From Gramella sp. MT6 (GTDB lineage: Bacteria; Bacteroidota; Bacteroidia; Flavobacteriales; Flavobacteriaceae), in contig NZ_CP048410.1 in the NCBI RefSeq assembly GCF_019357415.1, forward strand, positions 744,001 to 808,000: a stretch of 64,000 nucleotides of DNA, in the 5' to 3' direction. The position numbers and the translations under genes are program-made. The notes below the pieces were generated by a model. The model did no database searches. It was not told the DNA's origin and saw only the letters and a list, made by a program, of their open reading frames with translations. Shown one piece after another: positions 1 to 8,467 of the stretch (positions are counted from its first letter, which is position 1; each line of letters begins with the position of its first letter).

Positions 1-270
1 ACCAGATTTTAACAAGTCTATATATTCAGACATCTTCATCTCGGCATGCGCCTGGTTGAACTTATATTCAGAAGTTATAGGCCTGTCGTCGTATAAAGGA
101 ACGGTCTTGTCGCCGGCAATTTTCTTGATATAGTCAAGACCCCACTTCTTATATGCCGGCCAGTCCTCGATCAGTCTCTCGATCACTACCGGTTTTTGTG
201 GCTGCACGTATTCTCTCAGAAAATCTGATTTGGTGATACTTTCTACCCTAGGTATTTGTTCCAGTTTCAT
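1..270 (-). CDS. JmjC/cupin-like protein, N-terminal 90 residues (cut by window edge)
   Basis: The window holds only the first 90 codons; the gene continues past base 1. The start is an ATG at 270, 14 bases after the stop of the next cupin-like gene in the same direction. The visible part contains KPVVIE, then DWPAYKKW, then VPLYDD, which line up one to one with the same region of the neighbour at 285-1154, so the two are tandem paralogues. In that family (Cupin_8, JmjC-like Fe(II)/2-oxoglutarate dioxygenases) this region precedes the metal-binding barrel, which lies outside the window. Substrate unknown. Confidence 0.75.
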   Translation of the reverse strand, partial: MKLEQIPRVESITKSDFLREYVQPQKPVVIERLIEDWPAYKKWGLDYIKKIAGDKTVPLYDDRPITSEYKFNQAHAEMKMSEYIDLLKSG

Positions 271-284
271 GCGTGCGTGCTTCT

Positions 285-1154
285 TTATTCTATTCCGGCG
301 TTCTTATGTGTCTTTTTTATTGCAATTTCATTCTTACGATCTATCCACTTCTGCCCCTTCAATTTACGCATCAAATTATCATAATTACGCATAAACAAAA
401 GATTATTGAGAACTTCTGCGATCTGCTTTGGAGATTTCGGAAGCGACCTAAGAGTCATAGACAGGCTTGCCGTCTCATATTTTATAAAGTGCCACCAATG
501 GCTCGGAATATAAAGCGCATCACCATGCTTAAGCCTCGTTTCGAATCCTTTCGCCTTGGCTAAGGCCGGATATTTATCAAGATCGGGGTTATCCATATCT
601 ATGATCTCCATGCTCACAATAGAATATGGTACCTTATAAATTAGCCCTGTTTGATCTGGTGGATATAGAATGACCTTCTTTTCGCCAACAAAATTGAAAT
701 GAAAATTATTGGCGAGATCCATGTCATAATGCATCACCACTTTAGAACCCTCACCACCTACAAAAAGCACGGGAAGTTTTTTAAAGAACTTCACTCCCAG
801 ATCTGGATATTCAAAATCTTCCAGTAATCCTGGACAGTTCTGAAGCAGGTTGAAAAAGAACATTCTAAGGTCTGTGGGACCCTGCTCAAGAATATCGATA
901 TATTCCTTAAAAGGGATTTTCTTAGCAACTCCATGAGAGTTTTGTCTGCCTTTCGCAGGTTTCCCGTCGTATAATGGCACCACTACCTCGCCTGCCTTTT
1001 CCCTGAAGTATTCAAAACTCCATTTCTTAAAGGCAGGCCAGTTGTTGGTAAGATCTTCAATAACTACCGGTTTCTTTGGTATAAAATACTCCTTCAAAAA
1101 ATCTTCTTTAGAAAGATTCTTTCTTCTGGGAATATTTTGAAGATCGAGTTTCAA
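285..1154 (-). CDS. Cupin-like / JmjC-type Fe(II)/2-oxoglutarate-dependent oxygenase
   Basis: A 289-residue soluble protein without signal peptide. The N-terminal part has the KPVVIEDL and NWPAFKKW motifs typical of Cupin_8 proteins. A candidate facial triad is visible: His142 and Asp144 in MHYDMD, and His222 in the PSHWWH segment, on the usual HxD...H pattern. Such proteins hydroxylate protein or small-molecule substrates; the substrate here is unknown. It starts 19 bases after bioB, so it is probably cotranscribed at the end of the biotin operon, and a paralogue follows 14 bases later. A link to biotin is context only. Confidence 0.75.
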   Translation of the reverse strand: MKLDLQNIPRRKNLSKEDFLKEYFIPKKPVVIEDLTNNWPAFKKWSFEYFREKAGEVVVPLYDGKPAKGRQNSHGVAKKIPFKEYIDILEQGPTDLRMFFFNLLQNCPGLLEDFEYPDLGVKFFKKLPVLFVGGEGSKVVMHYDMDLANNFHFNFVGEKKVILYPPDQTGLIYKVPYSIVSMEIIDMDNPDLDKYPALAKAKGFETRLKHGDALYIPSHWWHFIKYETASLSMTLRSLPKSPKQIAEVLNNLLFMRNYDNLMRKLKGQKWIDRKNEIAIKKTHKNAGIE

Positions 1155-1173
1155 AATTCTATGGATTAAAAAG

Positions 1174-2265
1174 CTATGCTTTTGTTTTTGCTTTTAGCTG
1201 GGCTTCAAGATTTCTATCAATCTTATGAGCAGGACGGGTCCATTTTGGTTTTTCTCCCTGGCTTTTAAATTGTGAGTTTTTAGCATCAACGCTTTCAGGC
1301 TGAGATTTCTTTTCAAAAGCTTTCTGCGGATTAAGACCAAGCATTTTGAACATTTCCATATCCTCGTTTACATCTGGATTTGGAGTTGTAAGCAACTTAT
1401 CTCCCGCAAATATTGAATTTGCTCCGGCAAAGAAACACATTGCCTGTCCTTCTCTACTCATTTGAGTTCTTCCTGCTGAAAGTCTCACCTGGGTCTCTGG
1501 CATCACGATACGTGTTGTTGCCACCATTCTTATCATATCCCAGATCGGTACCGGCTTTTGCTCTTCTAAAGGTGTTCCTTCAACTGGAACCAATGCATTG
1601 ATAGGTACAGATTCTGGCTGCGGATTAAGAGTTGAAAGCGCTACCAGCATTCCTGCACGGTCTGCCTCACTTTCTCCCATTCCAATAATTCCACCACTAC
1701 AAACGGTAACATTGGTTTTTCGAACATTTCCAATAGTATCAAGCCTGTCCTGGTATCCACGGGTAGAAATCACCTCTTTATAATATTCTTCAGATGAATC
1801 CAGGTTATGGTTGTAAGCATAAAGTCCGGCTTCGGCTAAACGCTGCGCCTGATTCTCGGTAAGCATTCCCAGGGTACAGCAAACTTCCATATCCAACTTA
1901 TTGATGGTTCTTACCATCTCCAGCACATTATCGAATTCCTCACCATCTTTCACATTTCTCCAGGCTGCTCCCATACAAACCCGGGAACTTCCAGAAGCTT
2001 TTGCTCTTAGAGCCTGCGCCTTTACCTGGTTCACGCTCATCAGGTCATTTCCTTCAAGGTCTGTATGATAACGGGCTGCCTGTGGGCAGTAACCGCAATC
2101 TTCAGGACAACCACCTGTCTTTATAGACAACAGGGTAGAAACCTGAACGGTATTAGGGTCGTGATGCTGACGGTGAATTGTAGCCGCTTCATAAAGCAAC
2201 TCCATAAAAGGCTTATTATATATTTCCAGGATTTCCTCTTTGGTCCAATCGTGTTTTAATGCCAT
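1174..2265 (-). CDS. bioB: Biotin synthase
   Basis: Radical SAM enzyme that inserts sulfur into dethiobiotin to make biotin, the last step of the pathway. The [4Fe-4S] motif CxxxCxxC is visible as Cys53, Cys57 and Cys60 in GGCPEDCGYCPQ. Further conserved segments include YNHNLD and VPINALVPVEGTP, and the RLSAGR segment carries the arginine that ligates the second cluster. At 363 residues it is somewhat longer than E. coli BioB because of a lysine-rich C-terminal tail. It lies 89 bases downstream of the ketoacyl synthase gene in the same direction as bioFDA. Confidence 0.96.
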   Translation of the reverse strand: MALKHDWTKEEILEIYNKPFMELLYEAATIHRQHHDPNTVQVSTLLSIKTGGCPEDCGYCPQAARYHTDLEGNDLMSVNQVKAQALRAKASGSSRVCMGAAWRNVKDGEEFDNVLEMVRTINKLDMEVCCTLGMLTENQAQRLAEAGLYAYNHNLDSSEEYYKEVISTRGYQDRLDTIGNVRKTNVTVCSGGIIGMGESEADRAGMLVALSTLNPQPESVPINALVPVEGTPLEEQKPVPIWDMIRMVATTRIVMPETQVRLSAGRTQMSREGQAMCFFAGANSIFAGDKLLTTPNPDVNEDMEMFKMLGLNPQKAFEKKSQPESVDAKNSQFKSQGEKPKWTRPAHKIDRNLEAQLKAKTKA

Positions 2266-2354
2266 GTAAAAAGATTTGAATTCAAAAATAACTAAAACTA
2301 AGGTTTATTCAGGAATGCTATCCCAAGATTTATAAACGGGGAAGCTAACAATTT

Positions 2355-3503
2355 TTATTTTCTTCCTACGAGAATGGAAACTGCATTTCCTCCAAACCCT
2401 ACAGAATTAACCAGAATATTTTCAAGTTTGCCTGGTTCCTGTTTAAATTCGGAAAACGGAACTGGCAGAAACTGCTGATTTTCAAGCATCATAACTGCCA
2501 TTTGCAGGCTCAATATCCCCGAAGCCGCAAAACTATGACCTGTTTTCCATTTATTACTGGTCATAGCAGGTAATTTCTGCGTAAAGACCTTCTTTATCGC
2601 ATTAACCTCGGCCAGATCACCTCCAATAGTTCCGGGAGCATGCATCACTACCGCGTCTACTTCTTTTTCACCTATAGACTGCATGGCCATTTTCATGGAT
2701 CTTTGCAGACATTTTCCATTTTTCGATAGTGAAGCCCCGTGCTTCAACTTTTCGTTGGCATAGCCTATTCCCTTTATCACCGCGACAGATTCATCTGAAA
2801 TTTCATTCTCCAGACCAACGATCCCGGCTGCTTCGCTCAAGATCATCGTATTTCCGGATTTATCCATATCCAGAGACCTGCATGGATAATCAAGGTCTTC
2901 TGAAGCATAGATCTTCATCGCCCTCATCTGTGAAAGCGTAAACCCAGTAAGCGGAGCTTCACTACCTCCTGCGAGAAAACTATTAGCCAAACCGCTTTGC
3001 AACCACGCGACTGCATTTAGAACCGAATGCATACCAGTGGAACAGGTAACACTATGAGAAAATTCCGGTCCTTCCAATTGCAGATCCTGGGCCACCCAGG
3101 AAGAAATATTTCCTAGGGTAGTCGAGGGTGAAGTATAGGTAGAGGATTTTCCGGTATTTAAATATTCTGAATGGTATTTCTCAAAAAGGCCTGTTGCTCC
3201 CCTACTACTGCCGATATTTATCCCGGCATTAGTTCTGGAAAATCCAGAAGTTGCGATCCTGGAAGCCAGAATAGCATAAAGCACAGAATTATCTAGATAG
3301 CGATATTTAGAATTCTGCTCCCTTAAAGCTTCAACTTCGGTTCTTATTTTTTCCGGAAGGAAACCGGCATAGGCAGAATGACCATCAAAATCTGACTTCG
3401 TAAAGAAATGTTCTACAGATATATAATTTTTCCATATTTCATCTGGCGTCATCCCAAGTGGAGATATACTACCAATAGATCTTATAGAAACGGGATTTTT
3501 CAA
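2355..3503 (-). CDS. Beta-ketoacyl synthase (FabF-like) in the biotin operon
   Basis: A 382-residue thiolase-fold condensing enzyme. The nucleophile Cys154 sits in SVTCSTG. His288 in MHAPGT and His323 in KTGHSFAASG complete a Cys-His-His triad as in FabB/FabF, unlike the Cys-His-Asn of FabH and BioZ. The usual HGTGT motif is changed to HAPGT. It is shorter than typical FabF (about 410 residues). It lies between a SET-domain gene and bioB, so a role in making or elongating the pimeloyl precursor of biotin is a reasonable inference. It is unlikely to be the housekeeping FabF, given the divergent motifs and the location. Confidence 0.85.
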   Translation of the reverse strand: MKNPVSIRSIGSISPLGMTPDEIWKNYISVEHFFTKSDFDGHSAYAGFLPEKIRTEVEALREQNSKYRYLDNSVLYAILASRIATSGFSRTNAGINIGSSRGATGLFEKYHSEYLNTGKSSTYTSPSTTLGNISSWVAQDLQLEGPEFSHSVTCSTGMHSVLNAVAWLQSGLANSFLAGGSEAPLTGFTLSQMRAMKIYASEDLDYPCRSLDMDKSGNTMILSEAAGIVGLENEISDESVAVIKGIGYANEKLKHGASLSKNGKCLQRSMKMAMQSIGEKEVDAVVMHAPGTIGGDLAEVNAIKKVFTQKLPAMTSNKWKTGHSFAASGILSLQMAVMMLENQQFLPVPFSEFKQEPGKLENILVNSVGFGGNAVSILVGRK

Positions 3504-3505
3504 AA

Positions 3506-3520
3506 GCTGAATTTTTCAGC
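3506..3520. repeat. Short inverted repeat before the ketoacyl synthase start
   Basis: GCTGAA and TTCAGC arms with a three-base loop lie two bases upstream of the ATG at 3503. A small hairpin here could affect translation start, but the stem is only six pairs and no function can be assigned. Confidence 0.35.
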
Positions 3521-3560
3521 AAAAATAAGGCTCAATTAGGTTCTGGCTAAATTTCGTAAC

Positions 3561-4160
3561 CTAAATTCTGCTTTTTTCAGGCTCATAATAGAGGTTTTTA
3601 GTGGAAAGCATTTTCCGGTCACCGCAGGCTACCTTTTCTATTTCCGATTTCACCTCTTCAGAAAGAAGTTCGAATAAAGGCTGATCTAATTTTTCAATTT
3701 CAGGAAATAAAAGCTCCAGTTTTCTATCCCACTCTTTGTAAAGTTTAAGAGTATCATCTGGCTCGACACTTTTTCTTTCGGTTCCCTCGTCTTCTGGAGT
3801 AAAGGATTCTGAAAGATTCAAATAACCATAATCGTCTGTAAGCTCCTCATCTATCTGGATATCTCTCACTGCTACTTCGAAATTATAGGCCGTGGAAAGA
3901 CAATTCGATTTGAAACTATGATTGACATATTTGGCAACATCCCAGCATAAAATATGCTCGCCCTTTTGATTCCGGAAACTGTATTTCTCCAGGAGCTCCC
4001 TGGTAAGTGGTTTGAAAGTATCCGGTTCATCTGGACCAAATACCACATCGAGTTCATCCTGAACCCATGTAATAGTACCTTTCGGGATCATTTTGGTAGC
4101 AACAACTCCAAATCCCTTTTTATCACTGATCCATTTTAACCTTGTATCCGGGTGTATCAT
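3561..4160 (-). CDS. SET domain-containing protein
   Basis: A 199-residue protein with a compact SET fold. The AdoMet-binding GFGVVA segment is at 16-21, followed by IPKGT, the pseudoknot motif YVNHSFKSNC at 78-87 (the NHSxxPNC pattern with Ser for Pro), and EELTDDYGY at 105-113 with the conserved tyrosine. The cysteine-rich post-SET region of eukaryotic histone methyltransferases is absent, and the C-terminus is an acidic helical tail. SET proteins are AdoMet-dependent lysine methyltransferases. It lies between bioA (76 bases upstream) and the ketoacyl synthase (57 bases downstream), suggesting co-expression. Its target is unknown. Confidence 0.85.
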   Translation of the reverse strand: MIHPDTRLKWISDKKGFGVVATKMIPKGTITWVQDELDVVFGPDEPDTFKPLTRELLEKYSFRNQKGEHILCWDVAKYVNHSFKSNCLSTAYNFEVAVRDIQIDEELTDDYGYLNLSESFTPEDEGTERKSVEPDDTLKLYKEWDRKLELLFPEIEKLDQPLFELLSEEVKSEIEKVACGDRKMLSTKNLYYEPEKSRI

Positions 4161-4236
4161 AATTTTCAGATTAGCCTATCTAAATTAGACAAAAATCAAA
4201 TCCGTAAACTAAAAATTTTAACTGAAAACGTTATTT

Positions 4237-5526
4237 TTAAAACTCTGAAAGTGAATCTTCTATAACCCCATAAACCTTTTTCAACTCATTTTCTGAGATC
4301 ACATAAGGCGGAACTATATAAATGGTATTGCCCAGCGGCCTAAGAAAAACTCCTCTATCCATAAAGAATTTGAATAACCTGTTCCTGAGACTTCCGTAAC
4401 GATCGGTTTGAATATCCAGCTCAAAAGCCATGATCACGCCTTTAGACCTGGCATTTTTGACCTTTGGATGTTGCGACAATTTATTGACCAAATCTAGATT
4501 CGCCTGGGAGATACGCTGAATGTTCTCCTGCATCTCTTCAGAAACCAGCAATTCTACAGCTGCAAGCGCGGCTGCACAGGCCAGCGGATTTGCGGTATAT
4601 GTATGCCCATGGAATAATCCTTTAGCGATTTCGTCTGAATAAAAAGCGTTGTATATCTTCATGGAACAGGAAGTAAGCCCCATTGGCAGCAATCCGGCAG
4701 TAAGCGCCTTCGACATACAAACCACATCTGGCTTTTCATCCATATAATCTGAAGCGAAGTATCTACCAGTTTTCCCGAATCCGGTCATTACCTCATCGGC
4801 AACAAGAACCACATCATTTTCCCGACAAACTTTCAGTACTTCATTCAGACCTTCGGCATCATGAAATTTCATCGCTGCTGCTCCCTGAATTAAGGGCTCA
4901 TAGATAAATCCGGCAATATTATTTTCAGCAAGAATAGATCTCAACTGCTCTATGACTTCCGCATTATTTTTACCCGTTGGCACCGGTATTCTCTCTACCC
5001 TGATAAAATGATCTTCGAATGCGCCATTATACACCGAAAGTCCTGAAACCGACATGGCTCCAAAGGTATCCCCGTGAAAACCTTCCTCGAATGCAAGCAT
5101 CACCTTGCGATCATTACCCAGGTTATGGTGATACTGCAGCGCCATTTTAATCCCGATCTCTGTTGCCGTGGAACCATTATCATTGAAAAATAATTTCTGC
5201 TGTCCCTCAGGAAGTATCTTTACCAGGGCTTCAGAAAGTTTTATCGCAGGTTCATGAGTGAATCCGCTAAAAACTACCTGATCCAGATTCTGCATCTGGG
5301 CAGCAACCTTATCGGTGATATATTTATTACAATGACCATAAACGGCGGTATACCATGAAGAAATTGCATCTATGTATTCCTTTCCCTGATCATCTGTTAG
5401 TATGCAGCCTTTGGCTTTGGTTACCGGCAACATTTCTGGAGAGGTCTTGTGCTGGGTAAGGGGGTGCCAGAGATGTTTCTGGTCCCTTTCAGCTAAACTT
5501 TCGGTTTTCACTTCTAGATCTCGCAT
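4237..5526 (-). CDS. bioA: Adenosylmethionine-8-amino-7-oxononanoate aminotransferase
   Basis: PLP enzyme that converts 8-amino-7-oxononanoate (KAPA) to 7,8-diaminopelargonate, with AdoMet as amino donor. It is 429 residues long, the normal length. The HLWHPLTQH opening is characteristic of BioA. Asp244 in the ADEVMTGFG segment and Lys273 in MSKALTAG match the PLP-binding aspartate and Schiff-base lysine of class III aminotransferases. The ATG at 5526 overlaps the end of bioD by 13 bases, indicating translational coupling inside the operon. Confidence 0.96.
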   Translation of the reverse strand: MRDLEVKTESLAERDQKHLWHPLTQHKTSPEMLPVTKAKGCILTDDQGKEYIDAISSWYTAVYGHCNKYITDKVAAQMQNLDQVVFSGFTHEPAIKLSEALVKILPEGQQKLFFNDNGSTATEIGIKMALQYHHNLGNDRKVMLAFEEGFHGDTFGAMSVSGLSVYNGAFEDHFIRVERIPVPTGKNNAEVIEQLRSILAENNIAGFIYEPLIQGAAAMKFHDAEGLNEVLKVCRENDVVLVADEVMTGFGKTGRYFASDYMDEKPDVVCMSKALTAGLLPMGLTSCSMKIYNAFYSDEIAKGLFHGHTYTANPLACAAALAAVELLVSEEMQENIQRISQANLDLVNKLSQHPKVKNARSKGVIMAFELDIQTDRYGSLRNRLFKFFMDRGVFLRPLGNTIYIVPPYVISENELKKVYGVIEDSLSEF

Positions 5527-6137
5527 AATTCCTTTCTGAATTTTTCGGCATATTCTTTTATCACCATATCATCAAAATAAGGCTCCTCATCTATCCTGCC
5601 TATTATTTTCACCTTTCCTATTTTCCTAATCGCTGCCTCGGTAGTAGGATGTTCATCACCACTAAAGATCACGCCGATCTTTTCGATACTTCTACTTTTA
5701 AGAGCTTCAATACTTAGCAGCGTATGATTAATGCTGCCCAGGTAGTGCCTGGAAACCAGCACGACCATATCTTCCTTGGCAATTAGCTCCATTATGGTCT
5801 CCTTATCATTTAACGGGACCAGCAATCCGCCGGCACCTTCAATCACAAGGTCATTCTCGGTCCTGGGCCTTTTCATTTTCTTTACCTCAATCTTAATCCC
5901 ATCAATTTCTGCTGCCGCATGCGGACTCATTGGAGTTTTAAGAGCATAGGCATTTTTATGGTAATAGGTCTTATCGCTGCTTACCAGTTTCTGGATCTTA
6001 TGCGTATCTGAGTGGTCAAGATCACCAGCCTGCACAGGTTTCCAGTAATCTGCTTCCATGGCCTGGGTCACAATTGCAGCAACCACTGTCTTCCCAACTT
6101 CAGTTCCTATTCCGGTAATGAAAAATGTATTCGGCAT
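5514..6137 (-). CDS. bioD: Dethiobiotin synthetase
   Basis: ATP-dependent carboxylase that closes the ureido ring of dethiobiotin. The N-terminal P-loop GIGTEVGKT (9-17) matches the BioD consensus, and the VIEGAGGLLVPL motif is also typical. It has 207 residues, near the usual 220. Its ATG shares bases with the bioF stop in a TAATG arrangement, and its 3' end overlaps bioA by 13 bases, so bioF, bioD and bioA form a tightly coupled unit. Confidence 0.95.
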   Translation of the reverse strand: MPNTFFITGIGTEVGKTVVAAIVTQAMEADYWKPVQAGDLDHSDTHKIQKLVSSDKTYYHKNAYALKTPMSPHAAAEIDGIKIEVKKMKRPRTENDLVIEGAGGLLVPLNDKETIMELIAKEDMVVLVSRHYLGSINHTLLSIEALKSRSIEKIGVIFSGDEHPTTEAAIRKIGKVKIIGRIDEEPYFDDMVIKEYAEKFRKELCEI

Positions 6138-7294
6138 TATATATTATTTGCCACAAAATTACCCAAGACTTTTAAGACCTGCGAAATTTCATGTGATGAA
6201 TTATAAGTATGTATACAAAATCTTAAACGTTCACTTCCTGAAGGCACCGTTGGGGATAGAATCGGCTTTACATTGAACCCGGATTTCTGAATTTCTGCAG
6301 CTGCATTCTTAACTTTAGTATTCCCCGAAATAACGCAGGCCTGTATTGCAGAATCGCTTTCTATAAAAATATCCTGAAGTCCATTATTTTGGATCTCAGT
6401 TTTAAAAAACTGAATATTCTCTTTCAATTTTTTTAAATGAGCACTATCCTTTTCTAAAAACCTGTAAGCGGAACTTATCGTAGCAACAGAATGTGGTGAA
6501 AGCGCCGTAGTATAAATAAAACTACGACTGAAATTGATCAGATAATCTTTCAAATTACGGCTTCCTAATATTGCCGCACCGTGGCAACCCATTGCCTTTC
6601 CAAAAGTATGGATTCGCGCAAAAATCTTTGATTCCAGTTGCAATTTCTGAACCATCCCTTTTCCATGATCACCAATTACCCCTGTAGCATGAGCTTCGTC
6701 TATTACCGCAAGAGCAGCATATTTTTCAGCGATCTCCAAAAGCTGAATAAGGTCTGGTGAATCGCCATCCATGGAAAAGACAGATTCGGTCACTATATAA
6801 ATTTCAGAATCTGAAGAATCAGCTTTAAAACGCTTCAATTTCTCCTCAAGATCCTGAAGGTCATTATGCTGAAATTTGTAATTGCGGGCCAGGCTCATTT
6901 TGAGACCATCCCTGATGGAGGCATGAGCATATTCATCGTACAGTATGATGTCATTCTTTTGAGGTACTGCTGAAAAAAACCCAATATTGGCATCGTAGCC
7001 GGAATTGAAGATCAAGGCAGACTGCGTATTATGAAAACTGGCAAGTTGATTCTCAGCTTCCTTAAAAACAGGATGATTTCCGGAGAGAAGTCTTGAGCCG
7101 GTCGAACCATTGGTAATATCATATTGCTTTAAAATTCTAACCGTATTCTCTGCAATCTCTTTAGATCTGGAGTAACCAAGATAATCATTAGAGAAAAGAT
7201 CCACACCTTCCGGGAATGATAATAAAATCCTAAAAGAATCTTCTTCCTTTCTCCTCTGAAGCCTTTTCTCTAATTTAGAAGGTAATTTTTTCAT
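6137..7294 (-). CDS. bioF: 8-amino-7-oxononanoate synthase
   Basis: PLP enzyme that condenses pimeloyl thioester with alanine to KAPA. Visible motifs are FSNDYLGYSR at the N-terminus, NGSTGSRLLSGNH, the PLP-binding VIDEAHATG and the Schiff-base lysine in HTFGKAMGCHG, all normal for the alpha-oxoamine synthase family. I chose the ATG at 7294 (MKKLPSKLEK, 385 residues). A GTG at 7315 would add seven unlikely residues that run through an inverted repeat. It is the first gene of the biotin operon and is divergent from the mgtC-like gene. Confidence 0.94.
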   Translation of the reverse strand: MKKLPSKLEKRLQRRKEEDSFRILLSFPEGVDLFSNDYLGYSRSKEIAENTVRILKQYDITNGSTGSRLLSGNHPVFKEAENQLASFHNTQSALIFNSGYDANIGFFSAVPQKNDIILYDEYAHASIRDGLKMSLARNYKFQHNDLQDLEEKLKRFKADSSDSEIYIVTESVFSMDGDSPDLIQLLEIAEKYAALAVIDEAHATGVIGDHGKGMVQKLQLESKIFARIHTFGKAMGCHGAAILGSRNLKDYLINFSRSFIYTTALSPHSVATISSAYRFLEKDSAHLKKLKENIQFFKTEIQNNGLQDIFIESDSAIQACVISGNTKVKNAAAEIQKSGFNVKPILSPTVPSGSERLRFCIHTYNSSHEISQVLKVLGNFVANNI

Positions 7295-7308
7295 TTTACA
7301 AAAGTAAA
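7295..7308 (-). promoter_or_regulatory. Compact inverted repeat and -7-like element before bioF
   Basis: A perfect TTTAC-N4-GTAAA inverted repeat lies directly before the chosen bioF start. On the minus strand it contains TACTTTTG (7306-7299), which fits TAnnTTTG. Because the element ends only a few bases from the ATG, it may be an operator or a promoter for a nearly leaderless transcript. No -33 TTG was found at normal spacing. Biotin control is an inference from position. Confidence 0.35.
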
Positions 7309-7326
7309 CATTCACTTATAGAAAAT

Positions 7327-7791
7327 ATGGACTGGACATTATTTGCACTAAGAGTAAGCCTAGCTACTATTGCCGGATTGATCATTGGACTTGAAAGAGA
7401 GATCCAGGGAAAAGAAGCAGGCTTAAAAACCAATGCCCTGGTATCTCTGGGTGCCTGCATCTTTATTTTAATGTCGGTGGAATTTCAAGGTGAAAAATAT
7501 GTAGATATCACTCGTGTACTTGGACAGATCGTCGTGGGAATTGGATTCATTGGAGCCGGTACTATTTTAGAAAAAGGCCGAAAGGTCAAAGGTCTTACCA
7601 CTGCCGCGACCGTATGGTGTAGTGCTGCTACCGGCTGCCTGGCTGGTTTTGGAATGTATACCGAATTAGGTATAGTAAGCGCAATAATTCTAATTATTAA
7701 TCTCGTCTTTGGCTATATTGAACACAAAATGATCAAACAGAAGAAAAAGGAAGAAAGAAAAAGCGGATTTAAAAATGAGGATTCAGATTAG
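7327..7791 (+). CDS. MgtC/SapB family membrane protein
   Basis: A 154-residue inner-membrane protein with about four hydrophobic segments. The first 60 residues carry the family hallmarks: the GLIIGLEREIQGKEAGLKTN stretch, then LVSLGACIF, followed by GIGFIGAGTI and GLTTAATVW. This is only the hydrophobic MgtC core; the C-terminal ACT-like domain of Salmonella MgtC is missing, and the protein ends in a charged tail. Relatives are linked to growth at low magnesium and to modulation of the F-type ATP synthase. It diverges from bioF and converges on mrpG with a two-base gap. Confidence 0.88.
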   Translation: MDWTLFALRVSLATIAGLIIGLEREIQGKEAGLKTNALVSLGACIFILMSVEFQGEKYVDITRVLGQIVVGIGFIGAGTILEKGRKVKGLTTAATVWCSAATGCLAGFGMYTELGIVSAIILIINLVFGYIEHKMIKQKKKEERKSGFKNEDSD

Positions 7792-7793
7792 AT

Positions 7794-8198
7794 CTATTTA
7801 TCATCCATTTTAGTATGATCTACGTTATCCTCAGGTGTATCGTCTACAATACTTTTTAAGATATGCGTATTCTTTTGATATTTACCGCGTAATTCGTCCA
7901 TTACAGATTTATCCCAAAGTTTAACCCCAATAAAATAGGAAGCTCTCCCAATAAGATGAGCACTAACTGGTGCAGTTAGGAGTAAGAACAATATGATCAC
8001 AAATGCCTGTGAAGTGACATCTGCATTGCTAAAATAAACAGTAGTAGACATGAGCACAAGACCTACACCCAGCGTTGCCGCTTTTGTGGTTACAGAAATT
8101 CTCAAATATGTATCTGGCATTCTTACGAGCCCAATGGCGGCAAAAAGCACGAAAAGTGCTCCAAATGTCGCTAATGCTCCTATAATTATATCTATCAT
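7794..8198 (-). CDS. mrpG: Mrp Na+/H+ antiporter subunit G
   Basis: A 134-residue subunit with three hydrophobic segments. LFAAIGLVRMPDTYLR and the KAATLGVGLVLM stretch are typical of MrpG/MnhG. The hydrophilic C-terminal tail is somewhat longer than in Bacillus. It is the last gene of the seven-gene operon and overlaps mrpF by four bases (ATGA). The Mrp complex exchanges cytoplasmic Na+ for external H+ across the inner membrane. Confidence 0.93.
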   Translation of the reverse strand: MIDIIIGALATFGALFVLFAAIGLVRMPDTYLRISVTTKAATLGVGLVLMSTTVYFSNADVTSQAFVIILFLLLTAPVSAHLIGRASYFIGVKLWDKSVMDELRGKYQKNTHILKSIVDDTPEDNVDHTKMDDK

Positions 8199-8467
8199 TT
8201 TCTTTTCCTTTTTTCCAGATAATAAGACAAAGCAACAGTACTTAGAAATGCAATAAGCGCCAATATAAGGGCAGTATCCATCAAGGTTGACTGGTTATAA
8301 ATTACACTATAAACAGCAATCACACCAATCCCGGTTGTAATAAGGAGGTCTAAAGAAACAATCTTATCTGCGATACTTGGTCCTTTAATAAATCTCCAAA
8401 GGATAAGTACTGCTGAAACTACCAGCACCGGTAAAATTATATAATGTAAATATTCAAATAACGTCAT
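8195..8467 (-). CDS. mrpF: Mrp Na+/H+ antiporter subunit F
   Basis: A 90-residue protein with three transmembrane segments. The GPSIADKIVSLDLL segment is the hallmark of MrpF/MnhF (normally GPSxxDRVxALD). It overlaps mrpE by four bases upstream and mrpG by four bases downstream, so the three are likely translationally coupled. Function is as part of the Mrp complex. Confidence 0.93.
   Translation of the reverse strand: MTLFEYLHYIILPVLVVSAVLILWRFIKGPSIADKIVSLDLLITTGIGVIAVYSVIYNQSTLMDTALILALIAFLSTVALSYYLEKRKRK

Noticed and set aside
3561..4160. SET gene as a recent transfer from a eukaryote
   Set aside because: No post-SET cysteines and base composition like its neighbours; small SET proteins are common in bacteria.
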